Positions 1 through 7,780 of a stretch of DNA of 12,536 nt are shown here, piece after piece (the first letter of the stretch is position 1; every line of letters begins with the position of its first letter). The DNA comes from Clostridia bacterium. GTDB taxonomy: Bacteria; Bacillota; Clostridia; Peptostreptococcales; Anaerovoracaceae. The stretch lies in NCBI GenBank assembly GCA_024403005.1, contig JAKSSQ010000033.1:1-12536 (forward strand), in the 5' to 3' direction. Position numbers and translations under genes: made by a program. The notes under the pieces are model-generated. The model saw only the letters and a list, made by a program, of their open reading frames with translations. It was not told the DNA's origin and did not search any database.

Positions 1-614
1 TCAGCGCCTGTAGCTTCCTTAATCTGTTCGATTGTGTAGTCTTCGTATCTTTCTACGAGTGTGAGACCTTCGGGAAGGTATCTCATAACGCCCATTTCTG
101 TGATGATAACGTCTACAACCTTTTCAGCTGTAAGGGGCAGTGTGCACTTCTTGAGGATCTTATGAGCACCCTTCTGTGTGTGCAGCATTGCTACGATTAC
201 TTCCTTAGCGCCAACTACGAGGTCCATAGCGCCGCCCATACCTGCGATGGACTTGCCGGGAACGATCCAGTTAGCGAGGTTGCCTTCTTCGTCTACCTGC
301 ATAGCGCCCAGAACTGTAGCGTCTACGTGTCCGCCTCTGATGATAGAGAAGGATTCTTCGGAACCGAAGTAGTTAACGAAAGGCATAGCTGTAACGAAGT
401 TACCGCCGGAGTTGATGATTTCTGCATCTCTTTCTTCGGGTGCAGCTACGGGGCCGAGGCCGATGAAGCCGTTTTCGGACTGGAGAATGATATCTACGCC
501 TTCGGGAAGGAAGTTGGATACCATTGTGGGAAGACCGATACCAAGGTTAGCTACGTCGCCGTCCTTGAATTCAAGTGCTGCTCTCTTAGCAATTCTTGCC
601 TTTAAATCTGCCAT
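1..614 (-). CDS. atoA: Butyrate/acetate-acetoacetate CoA-transferase, beta subunit (3' end missing)
   Basis: This is the beta subunit of a class I (family 1) 3-oxoacid CoA-transferase. With AtoD it would move CoA from butyryl-CoA to acetoacetate, giving butyrate and acetoacetyl-CoA, in the cytoplasm. 204 complete codons are visible, starting MADLKARIAKRAALEFKDGD. The signature SENGFIGLGP lies near residues 46-55; Glu47 is the expected catalytic glutamate that forms the CoA thioester. A glycine-rich stretch (GKSIAGMGGAMDLV) follows. Family members are about 215-220 residues, so only some 10-15 C-terminal residues and the stop are missing. The reading frame is open to base 1. The start is set by an AAGGAGAAG ribosome site just upstream and overlaps the end of atoD by 13 bases, suggesting translational coupling. 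Substrate preference (butyrate or acetate as acceptor) is inferred from the lysine-fermentation context, not visible in the sequence. Confidence 0.9.
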   Translation of the reverse strand, partial: MADLKARIAKRAALEFKDGDVANLGIGLPTMVSNFLPEGVDIILQSENGFIGLGPVAAPEERDAEIINSGGNFVTAMPFVNYFGSEESFSIIRGGHVDATVLGAMQVDEEGNLANWIVPGKSIAGMGGAMDLVVGAKEVIVAMLHTQKGAHKILKKCTLPLTAEKVVDVIITEMGVMRYLPEGLTLVERYEDYTIEQIKEATGA

Positions 615-1342
615 GGTTCTTCTCCTTCCACAATATAAGTTACATATACGCCAGCGATTGCGAAATCGTCAGGATGCTTTTCGCCGATTTCATATACCTT
701 TTCTGCGCCAAGAAGAACATGGTCTGCGCCCATAGCCATTACGTGGTTGAAGTTCTTTGTAGCCTTGCTGCAGCTGAAGTTACCGAGCTTATCGCATTCA
801 GTAGCTCTGCAGAATGCCCAGTCAGCGTGGAGAGGCTTTTCGAGGAGGTAATCCTTGCCATCAATTGTAACTCTTTCCTTCTTTTCGGAAATTCTTACCT
901 TGATGTCGCCTACGGGGATTTCGTCACCGGATTCGATGAGTGTTCCCAGACCTGTCGGTGTAAGAACGCCGCCGAGGCCAGCGCCTGCTGCTCTGATTCT
1001 TTCAGCGAGTGTTCCCTGGGGTACGAGTGTAACCTTCAGTGTACCAGCCATAAGGCCTTCACCGATAATGGGGTTCATACCAACGTGGGAAGCGATGATG
1101 TGGTCAACCTGACCGTTAGCGAGAAGCTTAGCAACGCCTCTGTTTCTGCCGTTTGTGTCGGGGTTGGATGCGGGAAGACCACCATCGTTAGCGATGATTG
1201 TCAGGTGCTTTGTTCCCTGAGCTACGAGAGCGTCGATGAGAACTTCAGGTGAACCTGTTCCGAGGAAGCCGGCAACCATAATGGTATCGCCGTCTTTAAT
1301 TCCGGAAACAGCCTGTGCAGCTGTTACCATTTTGTTTTTCAT
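602..1342 (-). CDS. atoD: Butyrate/acetate-acetoacetate CoA-transferase, alpha subunit
   Basis: This is the CoA-binding alpha subunit that pairs with AtoA. It has 246 residues. Family motifs seen are GFLGTGSPEVLIDAL near residues 25-39 and VPQGTLAERIRAAGAG near 107-122, followed by LTPTGLGT. It is somewhat longer than the roughly 220 residues of typical AtoD/CtfA. The extra length includes a polar insertion around 56-67 (LPASNPDTNGRN) after the ANDGG turn. The start has an AAGGGAGAA ribosome site and lies 22 bases after the kamE stop, so it belongs to the kam operon. Its role there fits the last step of lysine fermentation: releasing butyrate from butyryl-CoA while activating the acetoacetate formed by Kce. 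The alternative is an acetate CoA-transferase of the same family. The fold and subunit are secure; the exact acceptor is inferred. Confidence 0.9.
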   Translation of the reverse strand: MKNKMVTAAQAVSGIKDGDTIMVAGFLGTGSPEVLIDALVAQGTKHLTIIANDGGLPASNPDTNGRNRGVAKLLANGQVDHIIASHVGMNPIIGEGLMAGTLKVTLVPQGTLAERIRAAGAGLGGVLTPTGLGTLIESGDEIPVGDIKVRISEKKERVTIDGKDYLLEKPLHADWAFCRATECDKLGNFSCSKATKNFNHVMAMGADHVLLGAEKVYEIGEKHPDDFAIAGVYVTYIVEGEEPWQI

Positions 1343-1364
1343 GAAATTTCTCCCTTCTTATTTG

Positions 1365-2159
1365 CTATGCCCTCTTGCGTTCTACCAGTTCCTGGAGAAT
1401 GTAAGAAGCCACATGTTCAGCATATGTTTCAGGTCCGAAGCCTGCATCGAAACCGAGTTCCTGAGCCAGTTCGTGAGAAATTCTCGGGCCGCCGCAGAGC
1501 AGGAGCATCTTATCTCTAATGCCTTCTGCTTCGCAGAGTTCGATCATGTTTGTCAGATTGATGATGTGTACATCCTTCTGAGTAACTGTCTGGGAAACAA
1601 GGATTGCATCGGCATTCAGTTCGATTGCCTTTGCGATGAGTTCTTCGTTAGGTACCTGTGAACCCATATTAACTGCGATCATGCCTGTGCCGGGCTGGAG
1701 AGGATCGTGGAATCTTTCGAGACCAAAGTGACCGTGGAAGCCCTTCATGTTCATGATAGCGTCGATACCTACTGTATGAGCGTCTGTACCTGTGGAGGCA
1801 CCAACAACTACGATAGGTCTTGTGAAGTGATCCTTCATGTACTGGATGCATTCTACTCTGTCCATAACAGTAGATTCAACCTTAGTTACATGAATCTGAG
1901 TGTAGTCAACAGTGTGCTGGCACTTGCCGTATACGATAACGTATGTGTAGCCAATGCCCAGGTCCTTGTGATAAACCACGTTGGGTTCTTCCAGACCCAT
2001 CTTCTTAGCAAGCTGTCTTGCTGCTTCCCAAGCTTCGTCTCCATCGGGTACGGGGAGAGTAAAGCTTGTCTGAACCATACCATCGTTCAGAGTGTCGCCG
2101 TAAGGCTTGATCTTGGTAAGATCAACTGTTGTATTAGCTGTAGCAGTTGTATGACTCAT
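1365..2159 (-). CDS. kamE: Lysine 5,6-aminomutase, beta (B12-binding) subunit
   Basis: This is the small subunit of adenosylcobalamin- and PLP-dependent beta-lysine/D-lysine 5,6-aminomutase, which moves the terminal amino group to the adjacent carbon to give 3,5-diaminohexanoate. It has 264 residues, a normal length. The cobalamin motif DxHxxG is present as D126-A-H128-T-V-G131; His128 is the expected lower cobalt ligand. Lys139 (in NMKG) lies 11 residues after it. This is the same spacing as the His133/Lys144 pair that I recall from the Clostridium sticklandii enzyme, so Lys139 should form the PLP imine. A Rossmann-like B12 domain continues to the C terminus (LLLCGGPRISHELAQELGFD near 219-238). 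The N-terminal 100 residues match the extra dimerisation domain of the family. The start codon shares one base with the kamD stop (TAATG), so the two subunits are probably translationally coupled. Confidence 0.96.
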   Translation of the reverse strand: MSHTTATANTTVDLTKIKPYGDTLNDGMVQTSFTLPVPDGDEAWEAARQLAKKMGLEEPNVVYHKDLGIGYTYVIVYGKCQHTVDYTQIHVTKVESTVMDRVECIQYMKDHFTRPIVVVGASTGTDAHTVGIDAIMNMKGFHGHFGLERFHDPLQPGTGMIAVNMGSQVPNEELIAKAIELNADAILVSQTVTQKDVHIINLTNMIELCEAEGIRDKMLLLCGGPRISHELAQELGFDAGFGPETYAEHVASYILQELVERKRA

Positions 2160-3715
2160 TATTTTGCACCTCCCAGCATCTTTTCAATGAACGGGTTGAA
2201 GTACATTTCGTCTCTAACGCATACGCCTTCGAGACCCTTACCGCCTTCGAAAGGTCTCTTGATAGCAGCGAACTTACCAGCTTCGATAGTTGCGAACAGA
2301 CCGTCCTTTTCAACTTCTGCCAGCAGAGCGTCTGCCTTTACGAGAACTTCCTGAGCTCTTGTCTGAATAATACCACCCTTCTTGTATTCAACTTCGTCGC
2401 CGATGTGTCTTGCATTGTTGAAGACATATTTAGCGTTTTCAATTGAAAGCATTCTGTCGTGGAGGTGAGGTGTGTGAATAGCTTCTGTGAGCATGCCCAG
2501 CAGCTGGAGGGACTGGCCTGTCCATACAGCGATGAGGTTGAACAGAGCATCCTGGATGTGTCCGCGGAAGATGTTGCCTGTCATGAACTTTGTGGGGGGC
2601 ATGTACTTAAGAGATGCTCTGGGGAAGATTTCTCTTGCCATCTGAGCCTGAGCGAGTTCGAGGAGGAAGCCGTCTTCTGTTTCGGGATCCATTTCGAATG
2701 CGTGGCCGAGACCCATCTGTTCGGGCTTGATGTTAGCCAGAACAGCGAACTGTTCGTTGAGCATCTGGGAAGCGAGTACTGTATGTGCTGCTTCGATAGC
2801 GTCGTCTGTTGTGAGGTAGTTATCTTCGCCGGAGTTGAAGATAATGTCGCAGTAACCGATGATAACTCTGGAGAAGAACTGATCTACGATAGTTCTCTGC
2901 ATGTTGATGTCGCGGAAGAGAATACCGTAAATAGCGTCGTTGAGCATTACGTCCAGTCTTTCGAGAGCGCCCATAGCTGCGATTTCAGGCATGCACAGAC
3001 CGGAGGAGTAGTTGCAGAGACGGATGTATCTGCCGATTTCTTCGCCTACTCTGTCGAGTCTTTCTCTCATGATACGGAAGTTTTCCTGTGTAGCGTATGT
3101 ACCGCCGAAACCTTCTGTTGTTGCACCGTAGGGAACGTAGTCCAGCAGAGACTGAGCTGTTGTTCTGATTACGGCGATGATGTCTGCGCCCTGACGAGCA
3201 GCAGCTTCTGCCTGGTTAACGTCTTCGAAAATGTTACCTGTAGCAACGATTACATAGAGGTAGGGGCGCTTTCCTTCGCCGATTGTTGCCAGATATTCAT
3301 TTCTCTTTGCAGTCTGCTTGCGGATCTTAGCAAGGGATTCCTCTACATAAGGCTCAATTGCCGCACGAGCCTCTTCTACTGTAACGGGGTCCAGCTTTGT
3401 AATGTCCAGTTCGCCTGTAGCTACTGCATCTGCGATCTCCTGGGGAGTCTTTCCTGTTCTGATGATAGCATTGCCGATCCAGTAAGCTACGCCTCTGGGC
3501 AGGCCGCCTGCATCTTTGATTGCGTCAACAAGTACATTGGGCAGAGGTCTTTCAACGTCGTCTACACCGTCGATACCGAGAAGTCTTACAACTGTTCTTT
3601 CGGTAGAAACTGTAGTATGTTCGTTGATGAATTCCTGCATGCTTTCTGCGATATTCTTCGCATGAGCTCTTGCACTGTCGATGACTTTCTGATCAAGATT
3701 GAGTTTGCTTGTCAT
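2159..3715 (-). CDS. kamD: Lysine 5,6-aminomutase, alpha (TIM-barrel) subunit
   Basis: This is the catalytic large subunit of lysine 5,6-aminomutase. It supplies the barrel that binds the substrate and the PLP phosphate while KamE brings cobalamin. It has 518 residues, against about 516 in Clostridium sticklandii. Residues I recall as active-site positions in that enzyme fall at identical numbers: Arg184, Ser189, Ser238, Tyr263, Asp298, Asn299 and Lys370. This supports a functional enzyme of the same specificity. The start is fixed by a GAAGGAGA ribosome site seven bases upstream. A 46-base spacer separates it from kamC and holds a possible promoter and a Rex-like palindrome, described separately. 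The gene contains few TTA, CTA or TCA codons, leaving a long antisense open frame, as expected of a strongly codon-biased, highly expressed enzyme. No truncation or missing key residue was seen. Confidence 0.97.
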   Translation of the reverse strand: MTSKLNLDQKVIDSARAHAKNIAESMQEFINEHTTVSTERTVVRLLGIDGVDDVERPLPNVLVDAIKDAGGLPRGVAYWIGNAIIRTGKTPQEIADAVATGELDITKLDPVTVEEARAAIEPYVEESLAKIRKQTAKRNEYLATIGEGKRPYLYVIVATGNIFEDVNQAEAAARQGADIIAVIRTTAQSLLDYVPYGATTEGFGGTYATQENFRIMRERLDRVGEEIGRYIRLCNYSSGLCMPEIAAMGALERLDVMLNDAIYGILFRDINMQRTIVDQFFSRVIIGYCDIIFNSGEDNYLTTDDAIEAAHTVLASQMLNEQFAVLANIKPEQMGLGHAFEMDPETEDGFLLELAQAQMAREIFPRASLKYMPPTKFMTGNIFRGHIQDALFNLIAVWTGQSLQLLGMLTEAIHTPHLHDRMLSIENAKYVFNNARHIGDEVEYKKGGIIQTRAQEVLVKADALLAEVEKDGLFATIEAGKFAAIKRPFEGGKGLEGVCVRDEMYFNPFIEKMLGGAK

Positions 3716-3734
3716 CCTTTGTCTCCTTCATCGA

Positions 3735-3752
3735 ATGTTAATTATTTAACTA
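3735..3752. promoter_or_regulatory. Second Rex-like operator, upstream of kamD
   Basis: The sequence ATGTTAATTATTTAACTA matches TTGTTAA-N4-TTAACAA, the clostridial Rex consensus, at 12 of 14 defined positions. Its core GTTAA-N4-TTAAC is a perfect inverted repeat. The two mismatches are in the outer bases, which are usually well conserved, so this is weaker than the site upstream of kdd. It lies in the kamC-kamD spacer, directly downstream of an extended -10 element and before the kamD ribosome site, where a bound repressor would block initiation. Binding by Rex is inferred. Confidence 0.45.
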
Positions 3753-3760
3753 ACCAATCT

Positions 3761-3769
3761 ATTATATCA
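3761..3769 (-). promoter_or_regulatory. Possible internal promoter for kamDE-atoDA (extended -10)
   Basis: On the minus strand the end of kamC reads TGATATAAT, a perfect extended -10 (TGnTATAAT) that overlaps the kamC stop codon. No convincing -35 is seen at the usual distance (AGACGA), but extended -10 promoters can do without one. Initiation would fall near 3754, at the edge of the Rex-like palindrome. Such a promoter would let the aminomutase subunits be made independently of the upstream reactivase genes. Confidence 0.4.
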
Positions 3770-5408
3770 AATAACCCTTTGCTTCGTCTATAATTTCGTC
3801 GTATACTCCGAGAATTTTTGCAATATTCAGAGCTTCGCGGGGAGCTGCCGAGCCGTCTTCGATGGGTACGAGGTGGTAATCCATGTACTTTCCGATAATT
3901 CCTATGCGCTCTTTCCGGTTCGCATAGGTAAGCTCTCTCTCCAGTTTGTCGAAATCCACGCCGGAAAGGCCCTTAACCTGCAGGTTGTGCACGTGTGACC
4001 CAACGGCCGCGTGGTCGAAGTGAGTAGTGATGATTGTTATATATGGTTTGCCTGAAAAATACTTTATGAAGCTCTTCGTAAGGGCGAGACCTTCTGCCGG
4101 ATTTGTGCCGGAAGCGATTTCGTCGATTACGATAATGGAGCGGTCTCTGGCATTGTCCAGAATTTCGCGGAGTTCTTCCATTTCGCTGCCGAAACTGGAA
4201 AGGCCTCTCTGAATGTTCTGGCTGTCGCCGATGAGCACCTGCACGAAGTCCGAAAGCCCTACGCAGGCTCTCTTTGCAGGAACGTACATTGCGTACTGGG
4301 TAAGCAGAGCTATCTGAGTAATCATCTTAATGGAAACGGTTTTGCCGCCCATGTTCGCACCTGTTACGGCGCAGACTCCGTCTTCCAGCTTTACGCTTAC
4401 CGGGCAGTATTCGCCGCCCTTGCTCCTGAGCACGCTCTCTACGACCAGGTTTCTGCCTTCCTCGATTTCGATTATGTGTTCCTCTGCAATTTCAGGTCTT
4501 GTGCAGTTCCTTTCGATTGCGTAGAGCACCTTGGCCAGATCCCAGTCCAGGTTTCCGATTACGCTGCAGTTGTGTTCCAGCTTGTCCTTGTAATACGCTA
4601 CGTCTTTTGTAAGCTTTTCGCAGATGCGGTACTCTTCTTCTTCGATGCGTCCGTTAAGGTCTTCCGACCTCTTTTCTATCTCGTACATTTCCTCGTTGGG
4701 AGCGACGGTGAACACAACGGTCATGTAGTCCTCGTCGGAGCGCTGAAGCTCCTTAAGGCTTTCCGCCAGTTCCATAAGCCCCTTGTTTGCTTTAGGAACC
4801 ATGAGTTCGCATTTCGGCGTCATACGGAAGCCGTGCTGCTGTTCGAGCATCTGCCTTACAGCTTTCTGGGCTTTGCGCATGTCTATTTCAAGCTGGCGCT
4901 TTTCCTTGCGCAGTTCTCCCAAAACAGGAGAAAAGGCATCGTAAATGTAAAACGTATCTATTCTTTCGCCGCTGGGGTCCAGAATGTCCAGAAGTCTTGT
5001 GGTTTCCACAAGTCTGTATCTTTCCGGAACCTTAGCCATAGATTCTTCCAGAACTGTGCTTATCCTCTTCGTTCTGAGGAGGAAAGCCTTAACTTCGAAG
5101 AGTTCTACGATACTTAAAACCGTAGTTTCCGAACGGGAAAGGGTTCCGCTCATTTCCTTGATTCCGCACATGTTGACGAGCACGTCGTCTACCAGGCTTT
5201 TATTCTCTTCGGCAAACTTGCGGAGGATATCCATGTCGTCGTAAGCGGCGCGGAGCTCTGCTTCGCTGCCGGGTCTGTACGGTCTGAATTCCTTTTTCTT
5301 TTTCTCTCCGTAGGAAGTATGGGGACTCATGTCGCTCATTACAGCTTCGAGTCCGACTTCCGTACGGCTTCTGGTATTCGCAAGAAGCTTAACAGTTGTT
5401 GTACTCAT
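3762..5408 (-). CDS. kamC: MutS-like ATPase, probable lysine 5,6-aminomutase reactivase subunit
   Basis: This 548-residue protein has a C-terminal MutS-type ABC ATPase domain. The Walker A is GANMGGKT (350-357), close to the MutS GPNMGGKS/T. A signature-like segment SSFGSEMEEL spans about 404-413, the Walker B is IIVIDE (425-430) followed by IASGTNPAEG, and the switch histidine is in TTH (461-463). The region before it (about 60-345) looks like the helical core and lever of MutS2/MutS, with charged likely coiled-coil stretches near 160-190 and 240-280. The N-terminal mismatch-recognition domain is absent, so a DNA-repair role is unlikely. This gene family sits beside kamDE in lysine fermenters and is annotated as the ATPase that reactivates the B12-dependent aminomutase; I assign KamC on that basis. 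It overlaps kamB by ATGA and has a strong AGGAGGT ribosome site. The reactivase role is inferred from family and context. Confidence 0.8.
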   Translation of the reverse strand: MSTTTVKLLANTRSRTEVGLEAVMSDMSPHTSYGEKKKKEFRPYRPGSEAELRAAYDDMDILRKFAEENKSLVDDVLVNMCGIKEMSGTLSRSETTVLSIVELFEVKAFLLRTKRISTVLEESMAKVPERYRLVETTRLLDILDPSGERIDTFYIYDAFSPVLGELRKEKRQLEIDMRKAQKAVRQMLEQQHGFRMTPKCELMVPKANKGLMELAESLKELQRSDEDYMTVVFTVAPNEEMYEIEKRSEDLNGRIEEEEYRICEKLTKDVAYYKDKLEHNCSVIGNLDWDLAKVLYAIERNCTRPEIAEEHIIEIEEGRNLVVESVLRSKGGEYCPVSVKLEDGVCAVTGANMGGKTVSIKMITQIALLTQYAMYVPAKRACVGLSDFVQVLIGDSQNIQRGLSSFGSEMEELREILDNARDRSIIVIDEIASGTNPAEGLALTKSFIKYFSGKPYITIITTHFDHAAVGSHVHNLQVKGLSGVDFDKLERELTYANRKERIGIIGKYMDYHLVPIEDGSAAPREALNIAKILGVYDEIIDEAKGYLI

Positions 5409-6445
5409 TCAAGACCTCCTGCTCTTACGTCGAAAACTGGTACGTTTACATCTTCCAGTGCGGTCTGCATTGCATTCCGCAGCTGTTCGTGGTCGAAATT
5501 GTAGCCCTGGGGAGCGTATGGGTTCACCGTTACGGCGGCAACCTGAATGTTCTGCATGACCTTAACGTTAAGGCCGCGCTTCTTAAGCTGCTGCCACTTT
5601 ACGGCACCAACAAACACTCTCGTGGGGTCGGGAAGCACGATGGTGATCCCCTGCAGTTTCTTCGGATTTATATTGTCCAGAATGCTCTCTGTAAGAGCAC
5701 CCGGAATGTAGACGAATCTCGTGCGGTCTGTGATCGCAGTATCCAGAGCTTTTCCTGCTCCGAGCGCCGTGCGGACACCCAGGTCGGTTACTCTGTTTTC
5801 ATCGTCCATTGTTAATATACGATATACATCCTTTGTTTCTTCGGAGAAGGCGCTCCTTGCGGGACCTTCTTCCAGTTTAGGCGTCTGGTACAGGCTCACA
5901 ATGTGGACCGTGTCCTCAACCACAATCTTCATACTTCTGCTGATTGTCGCTCCGGTGGCCAGGATTATTGCATCCGATGTTTCCGGCGCAGCTATGGACT
6001 TTCTGTCGATAGCTCCGTCGATGAAAATCATGTCGCATCCGTAGCCGCGCATGTCTTCGCACAGTTTTTTATGCTCGACAACGCTGCCGGGACCGGCAAT
6101 CTGCACGTATCCGCTTTCGGCAACTCTGCAGATGAGAATGTTTCCCATGGGAGTTCTGTAATCGGTACGCTTTAAAATTTCAAGACCTGTTTCCGCAAGC
6201 TCGTAGAGCTTAACCGGTACCGTAACAATAGTGTCGGTAAAGAGGTAAACCTTGGGTTTTTCCGTTGAGGTCACCACGTCTGTGGTTTCCCCGTCGCGGC
6301 CCGTGGATGTGACCCCTACAACGAGGCCTTCGTCGAAAGCTTCTTCCAGAATGTAGTTGAGAGCTGTGGTCTTGCCTGCATTTTTAGCCATTCCAACTAT
6401 GGAAAGGGTATAATATTTATCTTTTAAGCTGGCAACAAAGCCCAT
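5405..6445 (-). CDS. kamB: P-loop protein, probable lysine 5,6-aminomutase reactivase partner
   Basis: This 346-residue soluble protein has an N-terminal P-loop: GMAKNAGKTTALNY near residues 18-31, with Lys25 and Thr26 as the expected nucleotide contacts. The first position of the classical GxxxxGKT is Met, not Gly. A STGRDGE turn (47-53) and a Walker B-like strand MIFIDGAIDR (139-148) follow, giving a GTPase/ATPase-like N-terminal half. The C-terminal half (about 240-346) resembles no family I can name. The gene is locked to kamC by a four-base ATGA overlap and begins with AGGAGG six bases upstream of ATG. This family co-occurs with the MutS-like KamC and kamDE and is annotated as the second reactivase subunit, possibly exchanging damaged cobalamin on KamDE. 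The biochemical activity is inferred. A cobalamin-handling P-loop protein unrelated to reactivation is the alternative. Confidence 0.75.
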   Translation of the reverse strand: MGFVASLKDKYYTLSIVGMAKNAGKTTALNYILEEAFDEGLVVGVTSTGRDGETTDVVTSTEKPKVYLFTDTIVTVPVKLYELAETGLEILKRTDYRTPMGNILICRVAESGYVQIAGPGSVVEHKKLCEDMRGYGCDMIFIDGAIDRKSIAAPETSDAIILATGATISRSMKIVVEDTVHIVSLYQTPKLEEGPARSAFSEETKDVYRILTMDDENRVTDLGVRTALGAGKALDTAITDRTRFVYIPGALTESILDNINPKKLQGITIVLPDPTRVFVGAVKWQQLKKRGLNVKVMQNIQVAAVTVNPYAPQGYNFDHEQLRNAMQTALEDVNVPVFDVRAGGLE

Positions 6446-6473
6446 TCAGCCTCCTGAAGATTGATTTTTTGAT

Positions 6474-6502
6474 AAAAGAGGACGGATGTTAATCCGCCCT
6501 CT
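6474..6502 (-). terminator. Hairpin between kamA and kamB, possible attenuator/processing site
   Basis: In the minus-strand transcript an 11-bp stem (arms 6492-6502 and 6477-6487, ten Watson-Crick pairs plus one G-U) closes a four-base loop. It is followed by UUUU and then AUC. It lies 22 bases after the kamA stop and about 20 bases before the kamB ribosome site. The stem is strong but the U-tract is short, so partial termination or 3'-end protection of kdd-kamA mRNA is more likely than a full stop. Confidence 0.65.
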
Positions 6503-6523
6503 CTGAGTGTTCTTTGAGAAGTA

Positions 6524-7780
6524 TTACTTCTTGTTTCTCTTATGTCTGAGCAGATCCTGGGGTTCCATGGAGAGTCTCTGACCTCTGTGGAGACCTTCAA
6601 CGCCTTCATAAACATACTTCTTCTTGCCTGTGCAAACGTCGCATGTGCATTCGAGCTTAGGCAGATCTGTGGGTTCTGTGTATGTTGTGATAACGCCTTC
6701 GTAGTTTCTGAGAACGTACTTTCCGGGGCTCTGAGAGATGATGTACTGGGGCATAACAGGTGTCTTGCCGCCGCCTCCCGGTGCGTCTACTACGAATGTA
6801 GGTACGCAGTAACCGGATGTGTGTCCTCTGAGACCTTCGATAATTTCGATACCTGCAGAAACGGGTGTTCTGAAGTGTTCGATACCGAGGGACAGGTCGC
6901 ACTGATAGATGTAGTAAGGTCTTACTCTCATCTTAACGAGCTTGTGAACCAGATCCATCATGATGTGCGGGCAGTCGTTGATTCCTCTGAGGAGTACGGA
7001 CTGGTTACCGAGGGGGATACCTGCGTCAGCAAGCTTAGCGCAAGCTGCCATGGATGTTTCTGTAACTTCCTTCGGTGTGTTGAAGTGAGTATTGAGCCAG
7101 ATGGGGTGATACTTCTTCAGCATGTTAACCAGATCGTCTGTGATACGCTGCGGGCATACAACGGGTGTTCTGGAACCGATTCTAACGATTTCAACGTGGG
7201 GGATTTCTCTCAGCTTGGAGATGATGTATTCAAGTACATCGTCTTCAACGAGCAGAGCGTCGCCGCCGGAAAGGAGTACGTCTCTTACAACAGGAGTATT
7301 TCTGATGTATTCGATGCACTTATCGATATCTTCCATGCTTCTAGCGCCGTCTGTTTCGCCAGCAAGTCTTCTGCGTGTGCAGTGTCTGCAGTACATGGAG
7401 CACTGGTCTGTAATGAGGAACAGTACTCTGTCCGGATATCTGTGTGTAAGTCCGGGAGCGGGGGAGTCTTCATCTTCATGAAGGGGGTCCAGCATGTCTG
7501 CATCGCTTCTGTGGTTTTCAGCGATTACAGGTACAGCCTGCATTCTAACGGGGCAGCGGGGATCATCTACATCCATGAGGGATGCATAGTAAGGTGTGAT
7601 GCCCATACGGAAGTTCTTAGCAACTTCGCGGATGTCTGCTTCTTCCTGAGCTGTGAGGTTGATAACCTTCTTCAGGTCTTCTACTGTTGTGATTCTGTTA
7701 GCTACCTGCCAGTGCCAATCGTTCCACTGTTCTTCGGTAACGTCTTTCCAGAGTTCGATATCCTTAAAATAACGTGCCAT
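6524..7780 (-). CDS. kamA: L-lysine 2,3-aminomutase
   Basis: This radical SAM, PLP-dependent enzyme interconverts L-lysine and L-beta-lysine, the entry step of lysine fermentation. It has 418 residues. The [4Fe-4S] motif CxxxCxxC is C127-S-M-Y-C131-R-H-C134. The PLP lysine is Lys339 in PGGGGKTP. Arg136 (expected to hold the substrate carboxylate) and Asp295 and Asp332 (expected to bind the side-chain amino group) sit two residues beyond the positions I recall from Clostridium subterminale. This supports true lysine specificity rather than the EpmB or glutamate/arginine mutase branches. Zinc-site cysteines are visible at 270 and at 378, 380 and 383. The ribosome site is TTAGGAGA. It lies 53 bases after kdd and is followed by a hairpin before kamB. 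The codon bias is strong, and a nearly full-length antisense open frame is its shadow. The protein appears complete. Confidence 0.98.
   Translation of the reverse strand: MARYFKDIELWKDVTEEQWNDWHWQVANRITTVEDLKKVINLTAQEEADIREVAKNFRMGITPYYASLMDVDDPRCPVRMQAVPVIAENHRSDADMLDPLHEDEDSPAPGLTHRYPDRVLFLITDQCSMYCRHCTRRRLAGETDGARSMEDIDKCIEYIRNTPVVRDVLLSGGDALLVEDDVLEYIISKLREIPHVEIVRIGSRTPVVCPQRITDDLVNMLKKYHPIWLNTHFNTPKEVTETSMAACAKLADAGIPLGNQSVLLRGINDCPHIMMDLVHKLVKMRVRPYYIYQCDLSLGIEHFRTPVSAGIEIIEGLRGHTSGYCVPTFVVDAPGGGGKTPVMPQYIISQSPGKYVLRNYEGVITTYTEPTDLPKLECTCDVCTGKKKYVYEGVEGLHRGQRLSMEPQDLLRHKRNKK

Noticed and set aside
2459..3793. Long plus-strand open frame (444 codons) opposite kamD
   Set aside because: It is antisense to a gene with few TTA, CTA and TCA codons, has a Cys/Ser/Val-rich composition unlike a real protein, and no proper ribosome site. 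The same applies to the antisense frames opposite kamA (6542-7795), kdd (7873-8964) and atoD (596-1252).
3762..5408. KamC as a DNA mismatch repair protein (MutS)
   Set aside because: It lacks the mismatch-recognition domain, is much shorter than MutS, and lies within the kam operon overlapping kamB. The ATPase resemblance alone does not support a repair role.
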